The notes below the pieces were generated by a model. The model was not told the origin of the DNA, did no database searches, and worked only from the letters and a program-made list of their open reading frames with translations. Shown piece after piece: positions 53,733 to 61,651 of a stretch of 64,000 nt of DNA. The translations under genes and the position numbers were made by a program. The stretch lies in the NCBI GenBank assembly GCA_963643165.1, contig CAVIJD010000002.1:36132-100131 (forward strand), written 5' to 3'. How positions within the stretch are numbered: the first letter of the stretch is position 1; every line of letters begins with the position of its first letter. Source of the stretch: F23-D06 sp963643165. Its GTDB lineage: Bacteria > Bacteroidota > Bacteroidia > Bacteroidales > WCHB1-69.

Positions 53733-54173
53733 TTATTTTGAAAATTGAAGATTGTCGTTGTCCACCAGCACGAAAGTGAGGTTCCCTTTGGTGCAGAGTT
53801 GCCCGTCGATGGTCATCGAGGCTTCGATGAAGAACATCAGGCCGCGCCTTTGGGTTATCTTGGCCTTGATCTCCAGCAGGTCGCCGGGACGGGCCTGTTT
53901 CTTGAACCGCACGTTGTCGAAGCCGCCGTAGAACGGCGTTCTGCCGATGAGTTCCTCTTTGATGAGGAGGCAGCACGACTGGGCCATGATTTCGCACAGG
54001 ATAACGCCGGGAACCACGGGGAATCCCGGAAAATGGCCTTGAAGGAAAAACTCGTCGCCGCGCACGCGGTAGGTGGCGTGTACGTATTCGCCTTCCAGGT
54101 TGACCTCATCCACGAGCAACATCGGCTCGCGGTGTGGCAGGTATTGTTTTATCTCTTCTCTGTTCATTGTCAA
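53733..54173 (-). CDS. fabZ: 3-hydroxyacyl-ACP dehydratase (FabZ type)
   Basis: The 146-residue hotdog-fold protein shows YLPHREPMLLVDEV and the catalytic His and Glu in GHFPGFPVVPGVILCEIMAQ. This is the FabZ pattern; FabA is less likely because the length and context are FabZ-like. It removes water from 3-hydroxyacyl-ACP. The start could also be the second Met at residue 3. It lies 40 bases after fabF. Confidence 0.92.
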   Translation of the reverse strand: MTMNREEIKQYLPHREPMLLVDEVNLEGEYVHATYRVRGDEFFLQGHFPGFPVVPGVILCEIMAQSCCLLIKEELIGRTPFYGGFDNVRFKKQARPGDLLEIKAKITQRRGLMFFIEASMTIDGQLCTKGNLTFVLVDNDNLQFSK

Positions 54174-54213
54174 TAGTGTTTAAAAGGAGTGTTTAAGTTG
54201 ATGATTGATGGTG

Positions 54214-55449
54214 TTATTGTTCAAATTTGCGAAGCACTACGCAACTGTTCTGTCCGCCGAACCCGAAGGAGTTGGAGATGGCGATGTTGACATCGGCGCG
54301 GCGTGCCGTGTTGGGCACATAGTCGAGGTCGCAGTCGGGGTCGGGCTCGTTGAGGTTGATGGTGGGCGGGATGACGCCGTTGTAGAGGGTGAGGGCCGTG
54401 GCGACGAGTTCCGCGCCGCCGGCAGCGCCGAGCATGTGGCCGAGCATCGACTTGTTGGAGCTGATGGGCACTTTGTAGGCGTTGGTCGTGCCGAGGGACA
54501 GTTTGATGGCTTGGGTCTCCGACTTGTCGTTCAGCGGGGTGCCGGTGCCGTGAGCATTGACGTACAGCGAGTCGCGGCTGCTGTCGTAGCCGGCCTCTTT
54601 CAGGGCCAGTTCCATGGCTCTGGCGGCGCACTTGCCGTCAGGACGCGGGGCGGTGTAGTGGTGGGCGTCGCAGGTGTTGCCGAAGCCGACAACCTCAGCA
54701 TAGACCTTGGCGTGGCGCGCCATGGCATGCTCATACTCTTCCAGGATGACCACACCGGAACCTTCGCCGATGACGAAGCCTTGTCTGCGCTTGTCAAAAG
54801 GCAGCGAGGCGGCGTTCGGGTTCGGCTCGCGGGTGAGGGCCTTGCAGTTGTGGAAACCGCCGATGGCGATCGGGGTGATGGCCGCCTCGGCGCCGCCGGC
54901 GATGATGGCGTCGGCATAGCCGTGCTGAATGCAGTGGAACGCCTCGCCAATGGAGTGCGTGCCCGTGGCACAAGCCGTGACGATGGGAAGACACGGACCC
55001 TCCGCATGGTGTACGATGGCGATGTTGCCCGCCGCGATGTTGGATATCATCATGGGTATAAACAAGGGCGAAACACGTCCCGGACCTTCGGCAAGCATCT
55101 TGGTGTGCTCCGTGTGGAACGTCTGAATGCCGCCCACGCCCGAGCCGAGGTAAACGCCCAGTCTTTCGGGCTCTATGGTCAGCTGGCTGTCCGTCATGGC
55201 CTGCTGCGCCGCTGCCAAGGCAAACTGCGCATAACGGTCTGAACGGCGCGCGATGTCTTTCTGCACACCATAGTCCTCGGCCTTGAAGTCGGTGACTTCG
55301 CCGCCGATTTTCACCGGCAGGTCATCAGTGGGGATGCGGGTGATCTCGCGGATGCCGCAGACCCCGTTGGTCAGATTGTTCCAAAAAGACGGAAGGTCTT
55401 TTCCGACAGGGGATATGATGCCCATGCCTGTAATTACTACTCTTCTCAT
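54214..55449 (-). CDS. fabF: 3-oxoacyl-ACP synthase II
   Basis: FabF condenses malonyl-ACP with acyl-ACP. The 411 residues show the catalytic Cys in VTACATGTHSIGEAFH, the first His in YVNAHGTGTPLNDKSE, the second His in SNKSMLGHMLGAAGG, and the end SNSFGFGGQNSCVVL. Standard length. The fab operon order is fabH-fabF-fabZ-fabG-acpP-fabD. Confidence 0.97.
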   Translation of the reverse strand: MRRVVITGMGIISPVGKDLPSFWNNLTNGVCGIREITRIPTDDLPVKIGGEVTDFKAEDYGVQKDIARRSDRYAQFALAAAQQAMTDSQLTIEPERLGVYLGSGVGGIQTFHTEHTKMLAEGPGRVSPLFIPMMISNIAAGNIAIVHHAEGPCLPIVTACATGTHSIGEAFHCIQHGYADAIIAGGAEAAITPIAIGGFHNCKALTREPNPNAASLPFDKRRQGFVIGEGSGVVILEEYEHAMARHAKVYAEVVGFGNTCDAHHYTAPRPDGKCAARAMELALKEAGYDSSRDSLYVNAHGTGTPLNDKSETQAIKLSLGTTNAYKVPISSNKSMLGHMLGAAGGAELVATALTLYNGVIPPTINLNEPDPDCDLDYVPNTARRADVNIAISNSFGFGGQNSCVVLRKFEQ

Positions 55450-55500
55450 TCTTCAGTATTTGAAAATTGTTATTGTAATTGTTTTTATTGTCGTTAAGTT

Positions 55501-56451
55501 TTATGCCCGCTGCATCACACACGCGCCAGATACAAAGCCCGCCCCGAATGCGCTCAACACCATGATGTCGCCCGTCTTGACTTTCCCGCTCTTGTACAGC
55601 TCGTCAATGAGGATGGGAATGCTGGCCGACGAGGTGTTGCCGTAACGGTCGAGGTTGATGGGGAACTGCCCGTTCTCCGCCCCGATGTTGTGCTTTATCG
55701 ATTCTATAATGCGGGCATTGGCCTGATGCAGCAAAAACCAGTTCACGTCTTTAACATCGACGTGGGCTTCGTCAAGCACGATCTGCACGTCTTTGGTGGA
55801 GGCCTTGACGGCCATCTTGAACACGTCGCGCCCTTTCATCACCAGCGGGTTGTAGGCTTCCGTGTCTTCGTCGTAAGGGGTCTTCTCCATCTTGCGGCGG
55901 TAGTAGAGCACGTCGTACTTTGAGGAGGTGGTGAGCCGGATCGACTTCAGTTCGTCGCCGTGGGTCAGCACTACCGCGCCGGCGCCGTCACCGAACAACA
56001 CGGAAGTGTCGCGCTCGTGCCAGTTGCAGAACTTGGTGGGCTCCTCGGCACACACGATCAGAATGCGGCTGGCTTTCTTGGTCTGGAGGAATGACTCGGC
56101 AATCTCCAAGGCATAGATGAATCCCGCACAGGCCCCGTTCAGGTCTATGCAGGGACATGTGGCGCCAATCTCCCCTTGCACGATGCAACTCATGGCCGGC
56201 GTGATGAAGTTGTTCGCCACGTTTGAGCAAATGATGAAGTCTAACTCCGACGGCTCAATGCCGGCATCGGCTATCGCCGACTTGCACGACTTGACGGCAA
56301 GGTCAATCAGATTCTCATTTGAGATCATGCGCCTCTCGTGTATGCCCGTGCGCGTGGTAATCCACTCGTCGTTGGTGTCCAGTATCTGCGAAAGCATTTC
56401 GTTGCTGATGACTTTCTGCGGCAAGGCGCTTCCTGTTCCTATAATTTTCAT
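55501..56451 (-). CDS. fabH: 3-oxoacyl-ACP synthase III
   Basis: FabH starts fatty-acid chains from acyl-CoA and malonyl-ACP. The 316 residues show the catalytic Cys in IDLNGACAGFIYAL, the His in WFLLHQANARIIES and the Asn in DRYGNTSSASIPI, plus the end MVLSAFGAGFVSGACVM. It is the first gene of the fab operon. Two 14-base direct repeats lie about 20-60 bases upstream and may take part in control. Confidence 0.96.
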   Translation of the reverse strand: MKIIGTGSALPQKVISNEMLSQILDTNDEWITTRTGIHERRMISNENLIDLAVKSCKSAIADAGIEPSELDFIICSNVANNFITPAMSCIVQGEIGATCPCIDLNGACAGFIYALEIAESFLQTKKASRILIVCAEEPTKFCNWHERDTSVLFGDGAGAVVLTHGDELKSIRLTTSSKYDVLYYRRKMEKTPYDEDTEAYNPLVMKGRDVFKMAVKASTKDVQIVLDEAHVDVKDVNWFLLHQANARIIESIKHNIGAENGQFPINLDRYGNTSSASIPILIDELYKSGKVKTGDIMVLSAFGAGFVSGACVMQRA

Positions 56452-56469
56452 AAATCGTTTTATTTAACT

Positions 56470-56510
56470 TGCAAAACAACAAAATATTTTTTGGCGTGCA
56501 AAACAACAAA
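56470..56510 (-). promoter_or_regulatory. Direct repeat upstream of fabH
   Basis: TGCAAAACAACAAA occurs at 56470-56483 and again at 56497-56510, 27 bases apart. On the coding strand of fabH they read TTTGTTGTTTTGCA. They could be an operator or duplicated promoter parts; no exact TAnnTTTG is present. Confidence 0.45.
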
Positions 56511-56572
56511 TAATAGTTTTTTAGAGCATTTGAAAGTGATTGATAATCATAATAATGTGGCGAACGTTTCTT

Positions 56573-56600
56573 ATTGTTGGCGAAATCGCCGATAGTTGGC
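56573..56600 (+). promoter_or_regulatory. Direct repeat AT(T/A)GTTGGC upstream of the LytTR gene
   Basis: ATTGTTGGC at 56573-56581 and ATAGTTGGC at 56592-56600 lie 19 bases apart, start to start. A small palindrome GGCGAAATCGCC lies between them. They precede the -7 element at 56637 by about 40-65 bases, a place suited to an activator or autoregulator. Confidence 0.4.
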
Positions 56601-56636
56601 AGGCAATTAGGATTGCGATTTCCCCCTCTTTTTTTG

Positions 56637-56645
56637 TATTTTTGC
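56637..56645 (+). promoter_or_regulatory. Bacteroidetes -7 promoter element for the LytTR regulator
   Basis: TATTTTTGC, 30 bases before the ATG at 56675. It excludes the in-frame ATG at 56540. Confidence 0.65.
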
Positions 56646-56674
56646 CACCTCAATATCGAAACAGAAAGACAGAG

Positions 56675-57541
56675 ATGAAGACCCCTGAATTCTTGACAAA
56701 CAAAAAAAGGATAATTCAGTTTATCTGTTCTGTTGCCGCCTTTTCCATACTGTTCATCATTGTGTATAAACCTATCGGGGTTACAAGGTTCTTCTCCTTT
56801 CCCGACTCGCGGCTTTCGCTGATGTCTTATACGGCTGTGGTCGTGGCCATCGGTTTCGTGATCCTTGTTGCCAGCCGTTTTCTGCTCTACCGCGTGCTGC
56901 GCAGAAGACATGTTGACCTTGATTATCTGATTGTGTGGCTGATAGCAGAGATTTTCTTTCTCTCACTCGCACTTACCTTTTTTTCCTATTTCGTGAATAC
57001 GGAACACAATGTCAAGTTCCTCGACCTGCTGGTCCGCATCAGCGCCAGCGTCGTGGGCATCCTCGCCATTCCGTATGTCGTTTCTGTGATGGGCTTTATG
57101 CTGAAAGAGAAAGAACGCGAACTGCAATACTATACGATGAAGAAGAACAATAATGCCGGCGACGCGGTCACCGGCATTACGAATTTTCATGACAAGAGCG
57201 GGAAGTTCGCTATTTCCATCAAGAACGAAGACCTGCTCTATCTGGAATCGGCAGACAACTATGTCAAGATTCATTACCTCAACAATGATGAGGTCTGCCA
57301 ATATCTTTTACGGAATACGCTCAAGAACGTGGAGGAAGAGTATGCTTCCGCCGGGCTGGTCCGTTGCCACCGTTTCTATCTGGTGAATATGCACAAGGTC
57401 AAGATTGTGAGGAAACTGAAAGGCATCCTGGTGCTGGAGTTCACCGACTTGGCCAAGTCGGTGCCCGTTTCCAAGACTTATATCCGTTCGATTATCGATA
57501 TCCTTGCACAGTCGGATCTGCATAACGAGAAGTCCAATTAG
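56675..57541 (+). CDS. Membrane-anchored LytTR-family transcription regulator
   Basis: The 288-residue protein has four membrane helices (about 12-33, 48-71, 85-108 and 120-143). A short helical linker follows (MLKEKERELQYYTMKKNN), then a LytTR DNA-binding domain (about 180-280) with DLLYLESADNYVKIHYL, GLVRCHRFYLVNMHKVKIV and VPVSKTYIRSI. LytTR domains bind direct repeats of about 9 bases. Membrane-LytTR fusions without a receiver domain act as one-component regulators. There is no LytS-type kinase nearby. The gene lies between the fab operon (divergent) and the etf/acyl-CoA dehydrogenase operon (convergent, 4-base overlap). Confidence 0.88.
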   Translation: MKTPEFLTNKKRIIQFICSVAAFSILFIIVYKPIGVTRFFSFPDSRLSLMSYTAVVVAIGFVILVASRFLLYRVLRRRHVDLDYLIVWLIAEIFFLSLALTFFSYFVNTEHNVKFLDLLVRISASVVGILAIPYVVSVMGFMLKEKERELQYYTMKKNNNAGDAVTGITNFHDKSGKFAISIKNEDLLYLESADNYVKIHYLNNDEVCQYLLRNTLKNVEEEYASAGLVRCHRFYLVNMHKVKIVRKLKGILVLEFTDLAKSVPVSKTYIRSIIDILAQSDLHNEKSN

Positions 57542-59244
57542 TTTTCAGCTTTGTAAGAAAGCAGCATCTCTTCGCTGAAGTTGCGGATGTATTCCAGATT
57601 TTTGGCGATTTCGCATTTGCCTGTCTGGATCATCAATTTGCAGGAATTCAGGTATTTGCCGTCTCTCTCGGCATCAGTCAAGAGGAGGTGACCCATAATG
57701 ACGTATCCTACAGATTCTACCAGGCGGCGTGCGTTGAAGTCGTAAGCTTCACCCTGGAATTCGGAGGCGGCCTTCTGCATTTCGAGATAGCGTTCCGTCA
57801 TGGCTTTCAGTTCGTTGCGCAGCGGCTCGAGTTCGGCTTTCATCGGCATGGCTTCATATTCGCGGATGCGGTTCATGAAGATTTCGCTGCCGATGCCTCT
57901 GATGGCGGCCACCACCTGCAACTGTGAGGTGCCTTCGTAGATGGAGAGGATGCGGGCGTCGCGGTACAGTCTCTCGCAGGCGTACTCTTTCATGAAGCCT
58001 GAGCCGCCATGGATCTGTATGCAGTCGTAAGCGATGCGGTTGGCATATTCGCTGGAGAAGAGTTTCAGCAGCGGCGTGAACATGTCGGCGTATTTCTGGC
58101 TTTTTTTGAGTTCGGCACGTTCCTCGGTGGTCAGCGTGCGCTCTTTGGAAATCTGCTCCAAGGCCTTGCACACATCCACAAAACGGGCAGTTTCGTAAAG
58201 CAGCGAACGGATGGCATCGGTTTTGGCGCGCATGTCTGCCAGCATCTCATACACTTGCGGGAACTCGGCAATCGGCTTGCCAAACTGCTCGCGCTCGTGG
58301 GCATAGCTGAAGGCTTCGCGGCAGGCGGCCTCCGCCAGTCCCACCGACTGTGCGCCGACACCCAAACGGGCACCGTTCATCAGCGACATCACATACTTGA
58401 TAAGCCCGAACTTGCGGTTTCCGACAATCTGTGCCGGCGCATTGTTGAACACCAATTCTGCCGTTGGAGAGCCCTTGATGCCCAGTTTGTTCTCTATTCG
58501 TCTGATAGTTACGGCTTTGTCTTTCCTGTCGTAGAGAAAGTAGGAGAGGCCGCGGGCGTCTTCCGTGCCCTCTTCAGAGCGTGCCAACACCAGTTTGATG
58601 TCTGCGTCGCCGTTAGTAATGAAGCGTTTCACACCGTTCAGCCGCCAGCAGTTGGCTGCCTCGTCAAAAGTGGCTTTCAGTCGCACCGACTGCAGGTCGG
58701 AGCCGGCATCGGGCTCGGTGAGGTCCATCGAGCAGGTGTAGCCTTTGTAAATCAAGGGCAGATATTGCGCTTTCTGCACTTCGCTGCCGAACTCCAGGAT
58801 CGTTTCGGCGCAGTCTTGCAGTCCCCAGATGTTGGCGAAGCCGGCGTCGGCGCGCGAGACGATCTCGGCGGCCATCACGTAGGGCACATACGGGAAGTTG
58901 AGGCCGTCGTATTTGCGGGGCAGCGACAGGCCGTAGAGTCCGGCGTCGCGCAGCGCTTCGTGGTTCTGCTGTGTGCCTTTGGCATAGACAATGGCGTTGT
59001 TTTCGATGTGGGGACCTTCCTGATCCACCGCCTCGGCATTGTTGGCGATTACCTCGCCGGCAATCTCGCCGATGATTTCCATCACCTTGTCGTAGTTCAG
59101 CATAGCCTCGTCATAGCACGAAGGGGCGTCTTCGCAATGTTCGCTTTCGGCATAGCCGCGCTCTTTCAGTTCCACGATGCGGCCCATGGCCGGGTGGTTG
59201 AGGTGAAACTTGAGATTTTCGTTGTCTGTATAGTAATTTGACAT
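57538..59244 (-). CDS. Acyl-CoA dehydrogenase (long C-terminal form)
   Basis: The 568-residue flavoenzyme oxidises acyl-CoA and passes electrons to the electron transfer flavoprotein. It shows the FAD-binding signatures CSMDLTEPDAGSDLQSVR and RFITNGD, and the AC(A/R)EAFSYAHEREQFGKPI block. IQIHGGSGFMKEYACERLYRDARILSIYEGTSQLQ carries the catalytic Glu in YEGTSQ, placed as in short-chain dehydrogenases. An extra C-terminal region (about 440-568) is typical of the longer subfamily. The chain-length range is unknown. It lies 11 bases after etfA, so etfB-etfA-dehydrogenase is one operon. Confidence 0.93.
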   Translation of the reverse strand: MSNYYTDNENLKFHLNHPAMGRIVELKERGYAESEHCEDAPSCYDEAMLNYDKVMEIIGEIAGEVIANNAEAVDQEGPHIENNAIVYAKGTQQNHEALRDAGLYGLSLPRKYDGLNFPYVPYVMAAEIVSRADAGFANIWGLQDCAETILEFGSEVQKAQYLPLIYKGYTCSMDLTEPDAGSDLQSVRLKATFDEAANCWRLNGVKRFITNGDADIKLVLARSEEGTEDARGLSYFLYDRKDKAVTIRRIENKLGIKGSPTAELVFNNAPAQIVGNRKFGLIKYVMSLMNGARLGVGAQSVGLAEAACREAFSYAHEREQFGKPIAEFPQVYEMLADMRAKTDAIRSLLYETARFVDVCKALEQISKERTLTTEERAELKKSQKYADMFTPLLKLFSSEYANRIAYDCIQIHGGSGFMKEYACERLYRDARILSIYEGTSQLQVVAAIRGIGSEIFMNRIREYEAMPMKAELEPLRNELKAMTERYLEMQKAASEFQGEAYDFNARRLVESVGYVIMGHLLLTDAERDGKYLNSCKLMIQTGKCEIAKNLEYIRNFSEEMLLSYKAEN

Positions 59245-59255
59245 CTTTCTGTTCT

Positions 59256-60275
59256 TTATTTCTGGTTAGCAATATAACTGTTGATCAATTTGGGCAGCAC
59301 TTCCATTACGTCGCCGGTGATGTTATAGTCGGCGATGGCGCAGATGGGCGCGCTGGGGTCCGTGTTGATGGATATGATCTTGGCGGACTCTTCCATGCCG
59401 GCGCGGTGTTGTACGGCGCCGGAGATGCCGCAGGCGATGTACAGTTTCGGACGCACGGTGACGCCGGTCTGTCCGATCTGTCTTTCCGGCTCGGCAAATC
59501 CGGCATCCACGGCAGCGCGGGTGGCGCCCACTTCGCCGCCGATCAGCTCGGCATAGCGGTGCAGCAGTTCAAAGTTCTCCTTAGAGCCCACGCCGTAGCC
59601 GCCGGCCACGATGATTTGTGCGTTCTTGATGTTTATCTTCTTCGTTTCAACTTTCCGTTCCACAATGCTCACGCGGAAATCCTCAGGGCTGAGGTAGTTC
59701 TCCACGGGCAGCATGACCAGTCGGCCGGTGCGGTTCTCAACGCGCTCTTTCTTCATGACACCCTCGCGCACCGTGGCCATTTGCGGGCGGGTGTCGGGGT
59801 TGACGATGGTGGCGATGATGTTGCCGCCAAAGGCGGGACGGATCTGATGCAGGATGTTCGGATAGACTTTATTCTGGCGGTTGTCGGCATAGTCGGCAAT
59901 CTCGAGGCTGGTGCAGTCGGCGGTGAGGCCGCAGCGCATGCGGGAGGCCAGACGCGGGGCCAGGTCGCGCCCTGTGCAGGTGGCGCCGAAGAGAGCGACC
60001 TGCGGTTTCTGCTCCTCAAAGAGCTTTGACATGATGCTGAAATGGGGCAGCGTGCTGAACGGGAACAGCCGCTCGTCGCAGGCGTAGAATATCGTGTCTA
60101 CGCCGTATGGATAGAGCTGTTCTTCAAGGTCTTCGACCTTGTCGCATAATACGGCTGCTTCCACAGCCACCCCTAAAGTGTCGGCCAGTTTCCTTGCTTT
60201 GGAGCACAGCTCGAGACTGACATCCGCCACCTTGCGGGCTTCATTGATTTCACAATAAACGATGATATTATTCAT
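59256..60275 (-). CDS. etfA: Electron transfer flavoprotein subunit alpha
   Basis: The 339-residue protein has the N-terminal ETF domain and the FAD-binding C-terminal domain with VGATRAAVDAGFAE, IGQTGVTVRPKLYIACGISGAVQH and INTDPSAPICAIADYNITGD. EtfAB carries electrons from the acyl-CoA dehydrogenase to an acceptor. The acceptor could be a membrane quinone oxidoreductase or, in a bifurcating system, ferredoxin; sequence alone does not decide. It follows etfB after 69 bases. Confidence 0.95.
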   Translation of the reverse strand: MNNIIVYCEINEARKVADVSLELCSKARKLADTLGVAVEAAVLCDKVEDLEEQLYPYGVDTIFYACDERLFPFSTLPHFSIMSKLFEEQKPQVALFGATCTGRDLAPRLASRMRCGLTADCTSLEIADYADNRQNKVYPNILHQIRPAFGGNIIATIVNPDTRPQMATVREGVMKKERVENRTGRLVMLPVENYLSPEDFRVSIVERKVETKKINIKNAQIIVAGGYGVGSKENFELLHRYAELIGGEVGATRAAVDAGFAEPERQIGQTGVTVRPKLYIACGISGAVQHRAGMEESAKIISINTDPSAPICAIADYNITGDVMEVLPKLINSYIANQK

Positions 60276-60344
60276 TGAAAAAAATGTTTGTCTTGTTGTT
60301 TGAGTACTATAATATAATATTGTATAGAGAGGTATGGGTGGCGG

Positions 60345-61211
60345 CTATCCCAGAATATGGGCGTCCATCAGGGTGCGGGTCAGTTGCAACAGTCCCTCGT
60401 CAGTGGCGGGCACGGCAACGCTCTCTTTCTTGGCGAGCACCACATTCTCGATGCCTTTCACGCGGGTGGGGGAGCCGGTCAGACCGAGGCGGCTGCTGTC
60501 GGTGTCAAGGTCGTCGCAGTTCCACTCCGTGATGTTGAGGTAAGCCCTGTTTTCGGGCACGGGGGCGAGGTTGCGCTCGCGGGTTTCGGTGGCGGAGCGG
60601 GCATCCTTGAACCTGACGGTACGGTGTGCATGCCTGAAGCGGCACGGGGCGGCTGTGCCCGAAACGGTGACCAGTGCCGGCAACGCGACCCTCACGGTCT
60701 CAAAGCCGTTCTCCAGCCTCCGCTTTATGGTGATGGAGTCGGCAGACACGGCCTCGATGGACTCGGCGTAAGTGATCTGCGGCAAGTCGAGCTTCTCTGC
60801 AATCTGGGGCCCCACTTGGGCGGTGTCGCCGTCAATGGCCTGCCGTCCGCAGAAGATAAGGTCAACATGGCCCAGTTTCTTGACGGCCATCGAGAGGGCA
60901 TAAGAGGTGGCCAAGGTGTCGGAACCGGCAAAACGGCGGTCGCTGACCACATAGCCGTTGTCGGCGCCGCGGTAGAGGGCTTCGCGGATGATGTCGGCGG
61001 CACGGGCCGGACCCATCGTGATGACGCTGACCTCTACATCTTTGAGCCGGTCTTTCACCGACAGCGCCATCTCCAGCGCATTCAGGTCTTCGGGGTTGAA
61101 TACCGTAGGCAGGGCGGCTCTGTTGATGGTGCCGTTCGGCAACATGGCATCTTTGCCGACATTGTGCGTGTCGGGTACCTGCTTGGCTAAAACTGCAATT
61201 TTCAAACGCAT
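60345..61211 (-). CDS. etfB: Electron transfer flavoprotein subunit beta
   Basis: The 288-residue protein starts with KIAVLAKQVPDTHNV and has FNPEDLNALEMALSVKD and the AMP/FAD-site region LIFCGRQAIDGDTAQVGPQIAEKL. It pairs with EtfA. It is slightly longer than the common 255-265 residues because of a C-terminal extension. The promoter is probably 225 bases upstream at 61436-61444, behind a palindrome. Confidence 0.95.
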   Translation of the reverse strand: MRLKIAVLAKQVPDTHNVGKDAMLPNGTINRAALPTVFNPEDLNALEMALSVKDRLKDVEVSVITMGPARAADIIREALYRGADNGYVVSDRRFAGSDTLATSYALSMAVKKLGHVDLIFCGRQAIDGDTAQVGPQIAEKLDLPQITYAESIEAVSADSITIKRRLENGFETVRVALPALVTVSGTAAPCRFRHAHRTVRFKDARSATETRERNLAPVPENRAYLNITEWNCDDLDTDSSRLGLTGSPTRVKGIENVVLAKKESVAVPATDEGLLQLTRTLMDAHILG

Positions 61212-61435
61212 AATTCTTCTTTATTTTTTTAAGGTGCGAAGAAACAAAAATTATAGGTTGCGTATGACTTGTCCCCAAAAAGCGAGGACAGAAAGCCCGA
61301 ATGTGCCGCATAAAACCCCGATTTGTGGCGAACGGCTCGGATATGTGGCAAAAATCCGCCCTTGTGGGGCTGAATGACCGCTTTGCGGCCTTTTGCACGC
61401 CGCCGACATTCTCGCTTCAAATCATTGATTGACAG

Positions 61436-61444
61436 GCAAATATA
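61436..61444 (-). promoter_or_regulatory. Possible -7 promoter element of the etf operon
   Basis: The minus strand reads TATATTTGC. It lies 225 bases before etfB, so the transcript would have a long leader. No closer match to the consensus is visible. Confidence 0.5.
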
Positions 61445-61479
61445 CGAATTTTATTATTGCAGGAAATGTTTAATTATTT

Positions 61480-61504
61480 GATTGCCAATAACTTATTGGC
61501 AATC
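61480..61504. promoter_or_regulatory. Perfect 12+12 base palindrome upstream of the etf promoter
   Basis: GATTGCCAATAA, one base, then TTATTGGCAATC: a perfect inverted repeat. It lies about 36 bases upstream of the -7 element of the etf operon and about 150 bases upstream of the promoters of the large repeat protein. It is a good operator candidate; a terminator role is less likely because no gene ends beside it. Confidence 0.55.
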
Positions 61505-61651
61505 GTTTTATGACTTTTTTGTATGTCAGCATTATAGTTGAAAACATTGTTGCCCGGACGTTGATGTTGGAAAGAGAGAAAGAAACAACATGCGTAACGC
61601 TCTACATTCTGCATTCTACATTCGTACGGTTGCCGTGGGGGTAATGTAACG

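Noticed and set aside
54205..55242. A 345-codon open frame opposite fabF
   Set aside because: Antisense shadow of a certain gene; the Gly/Val/Arg-rich text has no domain.
58009..59241. A 410-codon open frame on the plus strand opposite the acyl-CoA dehydrogenase
   Set aside because: It mirrors a strongly supported gene codon for codon, has no promoter or recognisable domain, and has a composition typical of an antisense shadow.
61229..61420. A 63-codon minus-strand open frame in the etf leader
   Set aside because: It lies on the degenerate TGTGGC repeat and has a composition unlike a protein; it is better explained by the repeat.
61480..61504. Transcription terminator reading of the 12+12 palindrome
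   Set aside because: The stem is AT-rich, no gene ends beside it on either strand, and it lies next to a promoter, so an operator is the better reading.
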